Notes: generated by a model from the letters alone, not told the origin. 37,043 nucleotides of DNA from Alphaproteobacteria bacterium (GCA_004213885.1 SGYL01000014.1:1-37043), one strand, 5' to 3'; counted from the stretch's first letter, positions 25,193 to 33,244 are shown. Translations and numbers: made by a program.

Positions 25193-25220
25193 TTGACATT
25201 TTGTAATAAAATGATAACAT
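25193..25220 (+). promoter_or_regulatory. Candidate promoter before the TPR gene
   Basis: A perfect -35 TTGACA (25193-25198) lies 16 bases before TAACAT (25215-25220, 4/6 match to the -10). The start would fall near 25227, inside the left arm of the inverted repeat at 25219-25234. If this promoter is used, that repeat acts in DNA rather than as a full RNA hairpin. Confidence 0.3.
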
Positions 25221-25273
25221 TTTTGTAATATTAACCGAAAAAGTTTAAATTTTGACATTAATATTACAAAAAT
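25219..25273. repeat. Perfect 16-bp inverted repeat around the TPR gene start
   Basis: The arm ATTTTTGTAATATTAA (25219-25234) is exactly complementary to TTAATATTACAAAAAT (25258-25273), with a 23-base loop that contains GAAAAAG and the TTG start codon (25252-25254). Two more copies of its core heptamer flank it: TTGTAAT at 25201-25207 and ATTACAA at 25274-25280. It is not terminator-like (no G+C stem, no T-run at its end). It could be an operator or a start-codon-presenting hairpin. Confidence 0.7.
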
Positions 25274-25752
25274 ATTACAAATTTTATATTTTAATTTGCT
25301 TTTTGATTTGTTCATTATTTTTAACAAATTTAAGTTATTCAGCTCTAACTTTAGGTGAACCAAATCAGCGTTTCACAAGCCAATTTTTTTTAGAAAAACT
25401 TAATTTAGCCAAAACTTATTGGAAGAATAAAGATTTTAATAATGTAATTAAAATTCTTACTATTAATATTGAGAATGAAAACACCCCAAAAAATATTTAT
25501 ATTGAAAGTTTAATACATAGAGCTAAGGCTTATTATATTTTAAATTTAAATCAAAAAGCATTATTTGATTTAAAAAAATGTATAACAATTGAAGAATGTA
25601 ATAAACCAGAAATAAGCTTTCTTCTGGCTAAATCTTACGAAAAAACTGGGAATTTAATTAGTGCCTCAGAGATTTATATTTCAATTTTAAAATGTAAAAA
25701 GTCTAATTTAAAACTTAAATTAAATGCTTTAAAATTTTTTAACAAAATATAA
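25252..25752 (+). CDS. Exported TPR-like repeat protein
   Basis: 166 aa with a signal peptide (hydrophobic residues 11-27, cleavage likely after the Ser-Tyr-Ser near residue 30). The mature part is helical, with TPR-like units: KLNLAKTYWKNKDFNNVIKI, ESLIHRAKAYYILNLNQKAL, and PEISFLLAKSYEKTGNLISA. Such proteins scaffold periplasmic or envelope complexes; no partner is evident. The start is TTG: an in-frame TAA lies at 25246-25248, leaving no alternative upstream except ATT. The start codon lies in the loop of a perfect inverted repeat, and the 62-base gap to sixA has its own promoter-like motif. Confidence 0.72.
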   Translation: MTLILQKYYKFYILICFLICSLFLTNLSYSALTLGEPNQRFTSQFFLEKLNLAKTYWKNKDFNNVIKILTINIENENTPKNIYIESLIHRAKAYYILNLNQKALFDLKKCITIEECNKPEISFLLAKSYEKTGNLISASEIYISILKCKKSNLKLKLNALKFFNKI

Positions 25753-25763
25753 TTTTAAATTAA

Positions 25764-26561
25764 TTATTTGTTATTATATCTAGCTTCTCTTTTTTCAATT
25801 AATGCTTGAATAGCTTCTTTATGATCACTAGTCATTTGGAGAAGAGTTTGCTGACTGGCAGCCATTTCAAGAGCAGTATGTAAATTGATGTTTTGAGACA
25901 ATCTTAATAGTCTTTTAGCTCTTCTAATTGATTGAGGTGGGTTTTTAATAATTTTATTTGCTATTTCATATGCTTTATTTAGTAATTCTTCCTGAGGGAC
26001 AACATGTGAAACTAGTCCCCAATCTAAAGCTTTTTGTGCATCAAGCACTTCACAAGTTAATATCATCTCTGTAGCTCTAGAAAGGCCAATTATTTTTGGT
26101 AAAAACCATGAGCCTCCATCACCAGGTATAATTCCAATTCTTAAAAAACTTTCAGAAAATTTGGCATTTTCTGATGCTATTCTGATGTCACACATAGTAC
26201 AGAGATCATTACCTGCACCTATTGCATGCCCATTAACAGCTGCTATTACTGGCACATCTATTTTATTGAATGTCATAGGAATTCTTTGAATTCCATTTCT
26301 ATACCAATTTTCAATATCTCTTAATGACATGTTGTTATTTTCAGTCATTTCATTGATTTCGTGTAAATTTCCACCAGAGGAAAAGCTTTTTCCAGCTCCG
26401 GTCAATATTGCGCATGATATATTTTTGTTATTATCAATTTCTTCTAAAATACTTACTAATTCTTTTATTATTTCTGGAGAAATGGCATTTCTAGTATCTT
26501 TTTCATTAAGAGTTACTAAACAAATATTATCTTTTTCTTCACATACAACTGATTTGCTCAT
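25764..26561 (-). CDS. Enoyl-CoA hydratase/isomerase (crotonase) family
   Basis: 265 aa. Seen: AILTGAGKSFSSGGNLHEI, oxyanion residues in GHAIGAGNDLCTMCDIRIAS, and FSESFLRIGIIPGDGGSWFLP, which keeps the hydratase-type Glu before LRIGI and an Asp in PGDGG. The C-terminal helix block ends EAIQALIEKREARYNNK, typical of full-length hydratases. It is third in a minus-strand operon after two acyl-CoA dehydrogenases (22-base gap), a standard order for the second beta-oxidation step. The ATG is preceded by TTGGAGAA, a good ribosome site. Substrate chain type is unknown. Confidence 0.9.
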   Translation of the reverse strand: MSKSVVCEEKDNICLVTLNEKDTRNAISPEIIKELVSILEEIDNNKNISCAILTGAGKSFSSGGNLHEINEMTENNNMSLRDIENWYRNGIQRIPMTFNKIDVPVIAAVNGHAIGAGNDLCTMCDIRIASENAKFSESFLRIGIIPGDGGSWFLPKIIGLSRATEMILTCEVLDAQKALDWGLVSHVVPQEELLNKAYEIANKIIKNPPQSIRRAKRLLRLSQNINLHTALEMAASQQTLLQMTSDHKEAIQALIEKREARYNNK

Positions 26562-26583
26562 TTATTTTCTCCAATACTTAATT

Positions 26584-27609
26584 TTAATGATTTAAAAATT
26601 CCCAAAGGTTTTTATTTTGATTTAGAAATAGTTTGCCAAGAATATTTTGCCAATATATTTCGTTCCCAAACTCATTTCGCCAACTATTTAAAGCCTTGGT
26701 GAAATAGCTAAGTTCATATTCTTTTGTAAATCCCATTGCTCCATGAACTTGATGAGACAAGGCTATGACTTTTCCTGATGCTATTCCAGTTCTGATTTTA
26801 GGGATAGCAGTACTTTTGAGATTATAAAAATTTTTATTATTATTTTTTAATGTAGATAAAGACGCACCACTTGCTGCCACCTCTAAAGCAATTTCGCTAA
26901 TGTGATTTTGTATCATTTGAAATTTAGATAATGTACGTCCAAATTGTTTTCTTTGAGAGCAATATTCAATACAAAGTTTTAAAATTTTTTCCATAGCACC
27001 AAATGATTGAATTGACCTTACATTTATTAAAAGATTTTGTACGTCTATTTGTTCAGGTTTTTCCATCATAGAAATGATTTCTAACTCTGAAGCATCAAGA
27101 TCAAACTTTGGCTCTGATAAAAAATTTTTTTGCAGTTTTAATTTCCCACCTTTTTTAAACAAGATGATATATTTTTGATTTTTAATTTCAGTTTCTACTA
27201 AAATTTTTTCAACTAGATTTAGGTAAGGTATTGATTTAAAATTTCCAGATATTTTATCTTTTTTTATTTGAATATTTTCAGTTTTGTTAGTCAGTGTTAT
27301 AAAGTCGTTTTCAGGTTTTACATTTAATTCTGATAATAAAAAATTACTAATTATTGTTTCAATGAAAGGTATAGGTGTTCCATATTGAGCGGACAACTGC
27401 ACTATGGGAATAATATCAGTCAGAGTCATTCCAGCACCACCTAAGTCTTCTTTTACAAGTAACTTTGTTAACTCACTTGATATTATTTCATCTTTTAAAG
27501 TTTTAAATTGAGTTGAAATTGGTTCTAGATTCAATCTTAGATGGTGATCTACATTTTTAAGTAATATTTTATTACAAATATCTAAGATTATTTTAGCTTC
27601 ATCTTTCAT
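26584..27609 (-). CDS. Acyl-CoA dehydrogenase, small (partner) subunit
   Basis: 341-aa acyl-CoA-dehydrogenase-family protein, shorter than the 380-400 aa norm. The N-terminal domain ends in KLLVKEDLGGAGMTLTDIIPI. The middle beta domain is poorly conserved. The C-terminal helices are clear: CIEYCSQRKQFGRTLSKFQMIQNHISEIA and SHQVHGAMGFTKEYELSYFT. The usual catalytic Glu block (xEGT) near the end is absent. Together with the 4-base overlap with the larger dehydrogenase gene, this suggests the non-catalytic or FAD-sharing half of an alpha2-beta2 enzyme like those in steroid or cyclic-acid catabolism. That is inference from gene pairing. Confidence 0.87.
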   Translation of the reverse strand: MKDEAKIILDICNKILLKNVDHHLRLNLEPISTQFKTLKDEIISSELTKLLVKEDLGGAGMTLTDIIPIVQLSAQYGTPIPFIETIISNFLLSELNVKPENDFITLTNKTENIQIKKDKISGNFKSIPYLNLVEKILVETEIKNQKYIILFKKGGKLKLQKNFLSEPKFDLDASELEIISMMEKPEQIDVQNLLINVRSIQSFGAMEKILKLCIEYCSQRKQFGRTLSKFQMIQNHISEIALEVAASGASLSTLKNNNKNFYNLKSTAIPKIRTGIASGKVIALSHQVHGAMGFTKEYELSYFTKALNSWRNEFGNEIYWQNILGKLFLNQNKNLWEFLNH

Positions 27610-28760
27610 CTTAAGCCAAGTTGTTTTGAGATTATACCTCGCATGATTTCAGATGTGCCTCCCCTTAATGAATTCGCTGGTATTCTAAGAGTAGCATCTT
27701 GAAATAAACTTTTTAGACTAGATGACCATTTTTCAAAAGGAATCAAGTTTGACATTTCTCTAATCGTTTCAATTAATTTTTTTTCAAAAACGTTGCCGGC
27801 TTCTTTAACAAAAGCTGCTTGAACATCTGGTGATTTTTTTTCTTGTATCATCCAAGCAATTGAAAAACTCATCATTCTTAATGTTTGTAATTCTGATATG
27901 ATTTTACCTAATGATGTAATACCCATTTCAGACATTTTATATCTGAATTCACAAATAAAGTTATCTAATAAAATATAATGAGATAAAAATCTCTCTGGCC
28001 CAGATCTTTCAAGAGCAAGTTCTCCAACAACTTGTTGCCAACCCATACCTTCTTCACCTAAAAGGGCATCTTTATTTAATTTAATATTATTAAAAACTGT
28101 TTCATTAAAGTGCTTTTGGTGTGTCATATCTTCAATTGGATTAATTTCTACACCTGGTAATTTTAAATTTACTAAGAATTGAGATAGACCAGAATGTCTG
28201 TTTTTCTCATCAAGTTTTTCTGTTCGAGCTAAAACAATCATGTAATGTGACAAATGGGCTCCTGTTGACCATATTTTTCTGCCTGTTAACTCCCAACAAT
28301 CGTCAGTTTTTTTTGCAAAAGTTTTTACTGAAGCAAGGTCAGAACCTGAATCAGGTTCACTCATCCCAATGGCAAAAAAACATTCACCAGATGAAATTTT
28401 AGGAATGATTTCTTTCTTTTGTTCTTCTGTTCCGTATCTAATAATTTGTGACCCACTTTGTCTATCTGCAATCCAATGAGCAGCAACAGGTGCTCCAGCA
28501 ACTAAAAGTTCTTCAGTAATAACGTATCTTTCCAACATTGTTTTTTCACGACCGCCATATTTTTTAGGGAATGACATTCCAAGCCATCCTTTTTCACCAA
28601 GTTTTTTACTAAACTCTGGGTTTGCAGAATACATCCAGGCATCAGCTTGAGGTTTAATATTATTAGAATTAAATGTTGTTTTTAAAAAACTTTTTACATC
28701 ATTTCTTAGGTTTTTAAGATTATCATCTTCTTCAATATGTGGAAAATTAAAATAAGTCAT
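27606..28760 (-). CDS. Acyl-CoA dehydrogenase, large subunit
   Basis: 384 aa, full-length flavoenzyme fold oxidising acyl-CoA to enoyl-CoA. Seen: WLGMSFPKKYGGREKTMLE (59-77), FAIGMSEPDSGSDLASVKT (129-147) for FAD and substrate binding, WELTGRKIWSTGAHL (156-170), and RGGTSEIMRGIISKQLG (366-382). Position 367, where many family members have the catalytic Glu (xEGT), is Gly; a helix-G Glu such as Glu251 in LALERSGPER is the likely base, as in isovaleryl-CoA dehydrogenase and heteromeric steroid enzymes. It heads an operon with the small dehydrogenase (4-base overlap) and a crotonase. Confidence 0.92.
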   Translation of the reverse strand: MTYFNFPHIEEDDNLKNLRNDVKSFLKTTFNSNNIKPQADAWMYSANPEFSKKLGEKGWLGMSFPKKYGGREKTMLERYVITEELLVAGAPVAAHWIADRQSGSQIIRYGTEEQKKEIIPKISSGECFFAIGMSEPDSGSDLASVKTFAKKTDDCWELTGRKIWSTGAHLSHYMIVLARTEKLDEKNRHSGLSQFLVNLKLPGVEINPIEDMTHQKHFNETVFNNIKLNKDALLGEEGMGWQQVVGELALERSGPERFLSHYILLDNFICEFRYKMSEMGITSLGKIISELQTLRMMSFSIAWMIQEKKSPDVQAAFVKEAGNVFEKKLIETIREMSNLIPFEKWSSSLKSLFQDATLRIPANSLRGGTSEIMRGIISKQLGLR

Positions 28761-28848
28761 AATAATAATATAAATAATTTATTGAATATGACTAGGGTAA
28801 ATTTGTGGGTTAATTGATTTTAAAGTTTAAATCACATAAACTAAATCG

Positions 28849-29502
28849 ATGGTTAAATTTACAAAGGAACATAAATCAAGGTTAGAAAAATTAGCAACTC
28901 CAACATTGGCAAATGTATTGGATGATATTGGATTTGAAGGAATAATGTATAATTTACAACCTGCAGGTTTTGGAATGAGGGTTGTAGGTGAGGCACTCAC
29001 AGTTCAAGAAACAACTGGACCTTTTGGTTCATTTAAAACTGAAGATTTTAAAGTGGGTCACATGATCGAAAAAGCAAATCCAGGAGATGTTATAGTTGTA
29101 GCAAATAATGGTGCACCAGTTTCTACTTGGGGAGGTATGGCTTCTTATTCTGCAAAATTAAAGGGTATTGGTGGATTAGTTGTTGATGGAGGGATAAGAG
29201 ATAGGGAAGAAATAATTGAGTTTAACTTTCCTGCCTTTTCAAAGCATATGGTACCAACCCCAGGAAAAACTAGGATAAAAGTTTTATCGATTGGAGAACC
29301 AATTATTTGTTCTGGAGTGAAGGTGAGAACAGGTGATATAATTGTAGCTGATGGAACAGGTGTTCTTTGTATTCCTCTAGAAGAATTAGAAAATGTAATT
29401 TCAAATGCTGAAAAATTTAGCGCTGATGATAATCAAGCAATGTTAGAAATGGAGAAAGGTTTAACATTTATAGAAGCGCTTTCAAAATTCAAAAAAATAT
29501 AA
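28849..29502 (+). CDS. RraA/HMG-aldolase family protein
   Basis: 217 aa. The family includes 4-hydroxy-4-methyl-2-oxoglutarate aldolase, oxaloacetate decarboxylases and the RNase E inhibitor RraA. Seen: GDVIVVANNG, STWGGMASYSAKLKGIGGLVVDGGIRDREE with Asp113, Arg117 and Asp118. The Arg-Asp pair is the substrate- and metal-binding signature of the aldolase members; true RraA of enterobacteria is shorter. The protein therefore probably cleaves or decarboxylates a 2-keto acid with a divalent metal. It converges with the kinase/dehydrogenase operon (2-base gap), so it may act in the same acid-sugar pathway. No SD; a weak -10 (TAAACT) 6 bases before the ATG would again make a leaderless mRNA. Confidence 0.85.
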   Translation: MVKFTKEHKSRLEKLATPTLANVLDDIGFEGIMYNLQPAGFGMRVVGEALTVQETTGPFGSFKTEDFKVGHMIEKANPGDVIVVANNGAPVSTWGGMASYSAKLKGIGGLVVDGGIRDREEIIEFNFPAFSKHMVPTPGKTRIKVLSIGEPIICSGVKVRTGDIIVADGTGVLCIPLEELENVISNAEKFSADDNQAMLEMEKGLTFIEALSKFKKI

Positions 29503-29504
29503 TT

Positions 29505-30749
29505 TTATAGTTTTTTTAAAGCTCTAGAAAAAAAATCTTTTTGCCCAAAGTTTCCTGATTTTAAAGTGATTTTAATATTCTTTTCTGGCTCCCACATAAC
29601 AGGCACACCTGCTGAAATTTCTTCACCAATTTGAAGTTCTTTAATCATTAATGCTTTAACAATAGCACCTGATGTTTCACCTCCAGCACATACAATTTTA
29701 TTAAAATTATATTTATAAATATTTTTAATAATTTTTTGAAAAAGGTTTTCTATTTTAGATGAAATGTTTGAACCAAACTTTTTCTGATAAAGAGATACTT
29801 TTTTAGGAAGAGTTGTTGAATAAATAAGTGGTCTTTTTTTACTATTTCTCAATATCCATTCAATAATCTCATTGTGATAATTTTTGTTTTTAATTAATTC
29901 CTCTGGTGAAATAAACAAAGAAGGATTACTTTTTTTATATAATTCTACTTGTTCATTAGTTGTTAGAGAACAAGAGCCTGAAAGAATGATTGTGTTTCCT
30001 TTAACATTAGGTAACTTCGAGTTGCTTTTTTTAAGCATACCTTTTTTCTTGAAAACTTTTGGAAGACCTAGTGCTATACCTGAGCCACCTGTTAGAAATT
30101 TTAAATTATCTGTGCCACTACAAATTAAATCAAAATCTTGATTATCAAGAGTATCAGTAATTGCGTATTTCACATTACTTTTTTTTAATTCAGTTATTCT
30201 TTTTTTTATTGATTTAGCACCTTCTTTGATTGTGAGGGAATTTATTAAATCTACTTTTCCTTTTGTTTGATAGTTTAACCATCTAACAAGGTTGTGATCA
30301 GTCATGGGTGTAAGCGGATGGTTTTCCATGCCTGATTCATTGAGTGGCACACCATTAACAAACATGTGGCCTTGATATAATATTCTTCCTGCATCTGGGA
30401 ACGATGGACAAGCAATAGTAAAGTCAACATTTAAGTTTTTCATAATTGCATCAATGACAGGCCCTATATTACCTTTTTTTGTGGAATCAAAAGTAGAGCA
30501 ATATTTAAAAATGATTTTTTTACACTTTTTGGATTTTAACCATTCTAAAGCTTTAATACTTTCTGAAATTGCTTTTTTTATTGGAATTGTCCGTGTCTTA
30601 AGAGCGATTACAACAGCATTATACTTATTTAATTTTATTTTATTGTCAGGCACTCCGGAATACATGCCAACTGACATTCCAGCTTTTTTTAAATTATTTG
30701 CTATATCTGAAGAGCCGGTAAAATCATCACCTATTACCCCAAGAAGCAT
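29505..30749 (-). CDS. otnK: Four-carbon acid-sugar kinase family (OtnK/DUF1537)
   Basis: 414 aa, two-domain kinase. The opening LLGVIGDDFTGSSDIANNLKKAG carries the DDFTG signature of the N-terminal substrate domain; FTIACPSFPDAGRILYQGHMFVNGVPL follows; and the C-terminal nucleotide half has ILSGSCSLTTNEQV and VCAGGETSGAIVKAL. Characterised members phosphorylate 3-oxo-tetronate, D-threonate or D-erythronate at O4. In those pathways the partners are an aldolase (OtnC) or a PdxA2 dehydrogenase. Here the upstream partners are an ABM protein (10 bases) and an isopropylmalate-dehydrogenase-like enzyme, a different set. otnK is a family name; the exact substrate is unproven. Confidence 0.88.
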   Translation of the reverse strand: MLLGVIGDDFTGSSDIANNLKKAGMSVGMYSGVPDNKIKLNKYNAVVIALKTRTIPIKKAISESIKALEWLKSKKCKKIIFKYCSTFDSTKKGNIGPVIDAIMKNLNVDFTIACPSFPDAGRILYQGHMFVNGVPLNESGMENHPLTPMTDHNLVRWLNYQTKGKVDLINSLTIKEGAKSIKKRITELKKSNVKYAITDTLDNQDFDLICSGTDNLKFLTGGSGIALGLPKVFKKKGMLKKSNSKLPNVKGNTIILSGSCSLTTNEQVELYKKSNPSLFISPEELIKNKNYHNEIIEWILRNSKKRPLIYSTTLPKKVSLYQKKFGSNISSKIENLFQKIIKNIYKYNFNKIVCAGGETSGAIVKALMIKELQIGEEISAGVPVMWEPEKNIKITLKSGNFGQKDFFSRALKKL

Positions 30750-30759
30750 CTTAACCTCA

Positions 30760-31047
30760 CTAGTTTTGTTTAATTAATTGATTAACTATTTTCTTTGTCA
30801 CCCAATTTTTTACGTCTTTATCAAAGCTTAAATAGTGATCGCTTTTGAGATGATAATCAAAAGCATCTTTATCTTGATAAATTTCATAAAGAAAGACTTT
30901 GTTTGTATTTTTTTCATCAAAACATACATCAAATATGAAGCACTGTTTTTCATTGTTTAATGAATCCTTTGCTTGTTGCAAAACTCTATTTCTGAATTCA
31001 TTCACAAATTCACTTTTAATTTCAAAGTCTACAGTTATAACAAACAT
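30760..31047 (-). CDS. ABM/YgiN-like dimeric alpha/beta-barrel protein
   Basis: A 95-aa protein of the antibiotic biosynthesis monooxygenase (ABM) domain type. Seen: MFVITVDFEIKSEFVNEFRN, then CFIFDVCFDEKNTNKVFLYEIYQDKDAFDYHLKSDHY, the usual beta-alpha-beta-beta pattern with the late Asp/His block. Members include quinol monooxygenases and proteins without known chemistry. It sits between the dehydrogenase (17 bases upstream) and the OtnK-type kinase (10 bases downstream) in one operon. No cofactor is needed by most members, so function cannot be deduced. Confidence 0.87.
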   Translation of the reverse strand: MFVITVDFEIKSEFVNEFRNRVLQQAKDSLNNEKQCFIFDVCFDEKNTNKVFLYEIYQDKDAFDYHLKSDHYLSFDKDVKNWVTKKIVNQLIKQN

Positions 31048-31064
31048 ATAAATTAAACCTTTCT

Positions 31065-32159
31065 TTATTTAATTAAATTTAAAATTTGAGATGTTATTTC
31101 AGTAGTGGACATATCTCCTCCAAATTCGAATGGTCTTAACAAATTTTTATTAAATCCTTCTTCAATAGCATTTTCTATTATTAACGCAGCTTCATTAGCA
31201 TCTGGGCAACCTTTTTTATCAGCAAGATATTCTAACATCAATGAGCCACTTAAAATTGTTGCAAGTGGATTTGCTTTATTTTTCCCCATAATATCTGGCG
31301 CACTTCCATGAGCTGGTTGAAATAGACCGTGATTATCTCCAATTTCTCCACATGATGCCATGCCCATGCCACCAACTAAGCCTCCGCCCAAATCTGAAAG
31401 TATATCGCCAAATATATTTTCCATTACCATAACATCATATTCCCATGGTTGTCGGATCAAATTAAGAGCCATAGCATCTACATAGCATGTGTCAGCTGAT
31501 ATATTTGGGTATTCTTCTTTAATTTCATTAAATATTTTTCTAAATAAAGCTTGTGATTTAAAAACGTTAGCCTTATCAACGCATGTTACTTTTCCAAGTT
31601 TTCCTTTTTGTTTTCTTTTTTCAGCTAGATTAAATGCAAAATTATGAAGTCTTGTTGTTGTATTTCTTGTTATTCTCATGATGTCTTCGACTTCATTATT
31701 ATTTGCAATTTTATTTCTATTATGAACTGCTGCAGTATAAAACAAACCTTCAGTGCACTCTCTTAGTACTACAAAGTCAATTTTTTCAGCATTTTTGTTA
31801 ATTAATCGCTGAGGTGTATTCTTGTATGCTTTTACAGGTCTAACGCCAGCATAAAGATTAAATACCTCCCTAAATCTTAAATGAGGTGCTATTTCTGTTC
31901 CATCGTCTTTTCTTATGCTTGGAAGTCCTATTGCTCCTAAGAAAATTGCATCTGATTGTTCTGCTTGTCTCTCTCCATCATCTTCTAAGTCTTTTCCAGT
32001 TTCTTTATAATAAACAGCTCCAGCTTTTATGAAATTCCATTCAAAATTTAAGCCGCCAACAGCATTAGATGCTTTTTCAATTATTTCTATTGCAGAATTA
32101 ATAACATCAGGTCCTATACCATCACCTTTAAATGTTGCAATATTAAATGTTTCACTCAT
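31065..32159 (-). CDS. Isopropylmalate/isocitrate dehydrogenase family protein
   Basis: 364 aa, NAD(P)- and metal-dependent beta-decarboxylating dehydrogenase. Seen: ATFKGDGIGPDVINSAIEI, HLRFREVFNLYAGVRPVKAY for substrate arginines, LRECTEGLFYTAAV, TCVDKANVFK with the conserved Lys, YVDAMALNLIRQPWEYDVMVMENIFGDILSDL with the three metal Asp, and QPAHGSAPDIMG. It is neither a plain LeuB nor the TtuC type found at 2541-3611. In operon order it leads an ABM protein and an OtnK-like kinase, so it may oxidise a phosphorylated or free four-carbon acid. PdxA2, the classical partner of such kinases, belongs to the same structural superfamily. Confidence 0.9.
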   Translation of the reverse strand: MSETFNIATFKGDGIGPDVINSAIEIIEKASNAVGGLNFEWNFIKAGAVYYKETGKDLEDDGERQAEQSDAIFLGAIGLPSIRKDDGTEIAPHLRFREVFNLYAGVRPVKAYKNTPQRLINKNAEKIDFVVLRECTEGLFYTAAVHNRNKIANNNEVEDIMRITRNTTTRLHNFAFNLAEKRKQKGKLGKVTCVDKANVFKSQALFRKIFNEIKEEYPNISADTCYVDAMALNLIRQPWEYDVMVMENIFGDILSDLGGGLVGGMGMASCGEIGDNHGLFQPAHGSAPDIMGKNKANPLATILSGSLMLEYLADKKGCPDANEAALIIENAIEEGFNKNLLRPFEFGGDMSTTEITSQILNLIK

Positions 32160-32191
32160 TTGTTTAACCTATTTTATTACTTAAATATTAC

Positions 32192-32206
32192 ATTATATTA
32201 TATAAT
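32192..32206. promoter_or_regulatory. Palindrome containing divergent -10 boxes
   Basis: ATTATAT-T-ATATAAT (32192-32206) is a perfect 7-1-7 palindrome. It holds a TATAAT on each strand: plus 32201-32206 toward mbfA (start 32236) and minus 32197-32192 toward the dehydrogenase (start 32159). Both would give leaders of about 25 bases. AT-only palindromes are common in such DNA, so operator function is tentative. Confidence 0.4.
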
Positions 32207-32235
32207 AACAAGATCGAGTAATTTGTTTTCTAATT

Positions 32236-33213
32236 ATGTTCAAATTTAAATTCAATAAAACACATTTTTCCAAATTGTCTGATAAACATGTGCTCGCTTT
32301 AGCAATTTACGCTGAAGAAGAAGATTCTAAGATTTATTATTATTTTGCAAATACCTTTAAAAAAGATTTTCCTGAAACAGCTAAATTATTTGATGAAATG
32401 GGAAAAGAAGAAAATGAACATCGAAAACTATTAATTGATTTATATAAAAAAAAATTTGGAAATAGTATCCCGATAGTAAAAAGAGAACACGTATCTGGAT
32501 TTTATAAAAGAAAGCCAATTTGGTTAATTGAAAATTTAAAATTAGATGCTGCTAGAGATGAAATTAGAAAAATGGAAAATGATGCTGCCAAATTTTATTT
32601 TGATGCTGCTCAGAGAACATCTGATGCAAGTATAAGAAAATTACTAGGGGACCTAGCAATCATCGAATCCAAACATGAAGATAGAGCAATAAAAAGAGCA
32701 AGAGAGCTTGATGAAAAAAAATCTGCAATAAAAGAATTAGAAAAAGATAAAAAGCAATTTTTATTAACATGGGTTCAGCCTGGACTTGCTGGCTTGATGG
32801 ATGGGTCAGTTTCGACTTTAGCACCAATATTTGCAACTGCTTTTGCAACCATGAATTCACATACGACACTACTTGTTGGCCTTGCAGCATCAATTGGAGC
32901 TGGAATATCCATGGGTTTTACTGAAGCTGTACATGACGATGGTATAATATCAGGACGGGGATCTCCTGTTAAAAGAGGATTTGCTTCTGGGGTGATGACA
33001 ACTTTAGGTGGTTTAGGTCATGCACTGCCTTATTTGATAACAGATTTCAACACTGCAACGGTATTAGCAATATTAATTGTTTTTTTTGAGTTGTGGTTAA
33101 TTGCATGGATACAAAACAAATACATGAAAATTAGTTTTTCTAAAGCAATTTTCCAAGTTGTGTTTGGGGGTTCCTTAGTACTTTGCGCAGGTATATTGAT
33201 AGGTGGTGTATAA
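32236..33213 (+). CDS. mbfA: MbfA-type iron exporter (ferritin-like + VIT1 domains)
   Basis: 325 aa. Residues about 15-150 form a ferritin-like di-iron domain: AIYAEEEDSKIYYYF (23-37), EMGKEENEHRKLL with the E-x-x-H ligand pair (54-66), ARDEIRKMENDAAKFY (106-121), and IIESKHEDRA (142-151). Residues about 165-325 are a VIT1/CCC1 membrane domain opening QPGLAGLMDGSVSTLAPIFA, with about five segments. Homologues in rhizobia and agrobacteria are membrane-bound ferritins that export iron and protect from iron and peroxide stress. Here it is followed by the ferric-binding protein gene, so exporter and importer are side by side. A palindrome overlaps its -10. Confidence 0.92.
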   Translation: MFKFKFNKTHFSKLSDKHVLALAIYAEEEDSKIYYYFANTFKKDFPETAKLFDEMGKEENEHRKLLIDLYKKKFGNSIPIVKREHVSGFYKRKPIWLIENLKLDAARDEIRKMENDAAKFYFDAAQRTSDASIRKLLGDLAIIESKHEDRAIKRARELDEKKSAIKELEKDKKQFLLTWVQPGLAGLMDGSVSTLAPIFATAFATMNSHTTLLVGLAASIGAGISMGFTEAVHDDGIISGRGSPVKRGFASGVMTTLGGLGHALPYLITDFNTATVLAILIVFFELWLIAWIQNKYMKISFSKAIFQVVFGGSLVLCAGILIGGV

Positions 33214-33217
33214 CAGT

Positions 33218-33244
33218 TTGACATATGATAATAATAATGATAAT
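33218..33244 (+). promoter_or_regulatory. Promoter of fbpA
   Basis: A perfect -35 TTGACA (33218-33223) and a -10 GATAAT (33239-33244, 5/6) are 15 bases apart. Other near-consensus hexamers lie 16-17 bases away. The start would be near 33251, 31 bases before the chosen ATG. The -10 lies inside the Fur-box-like site. Confidence 0.5.
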
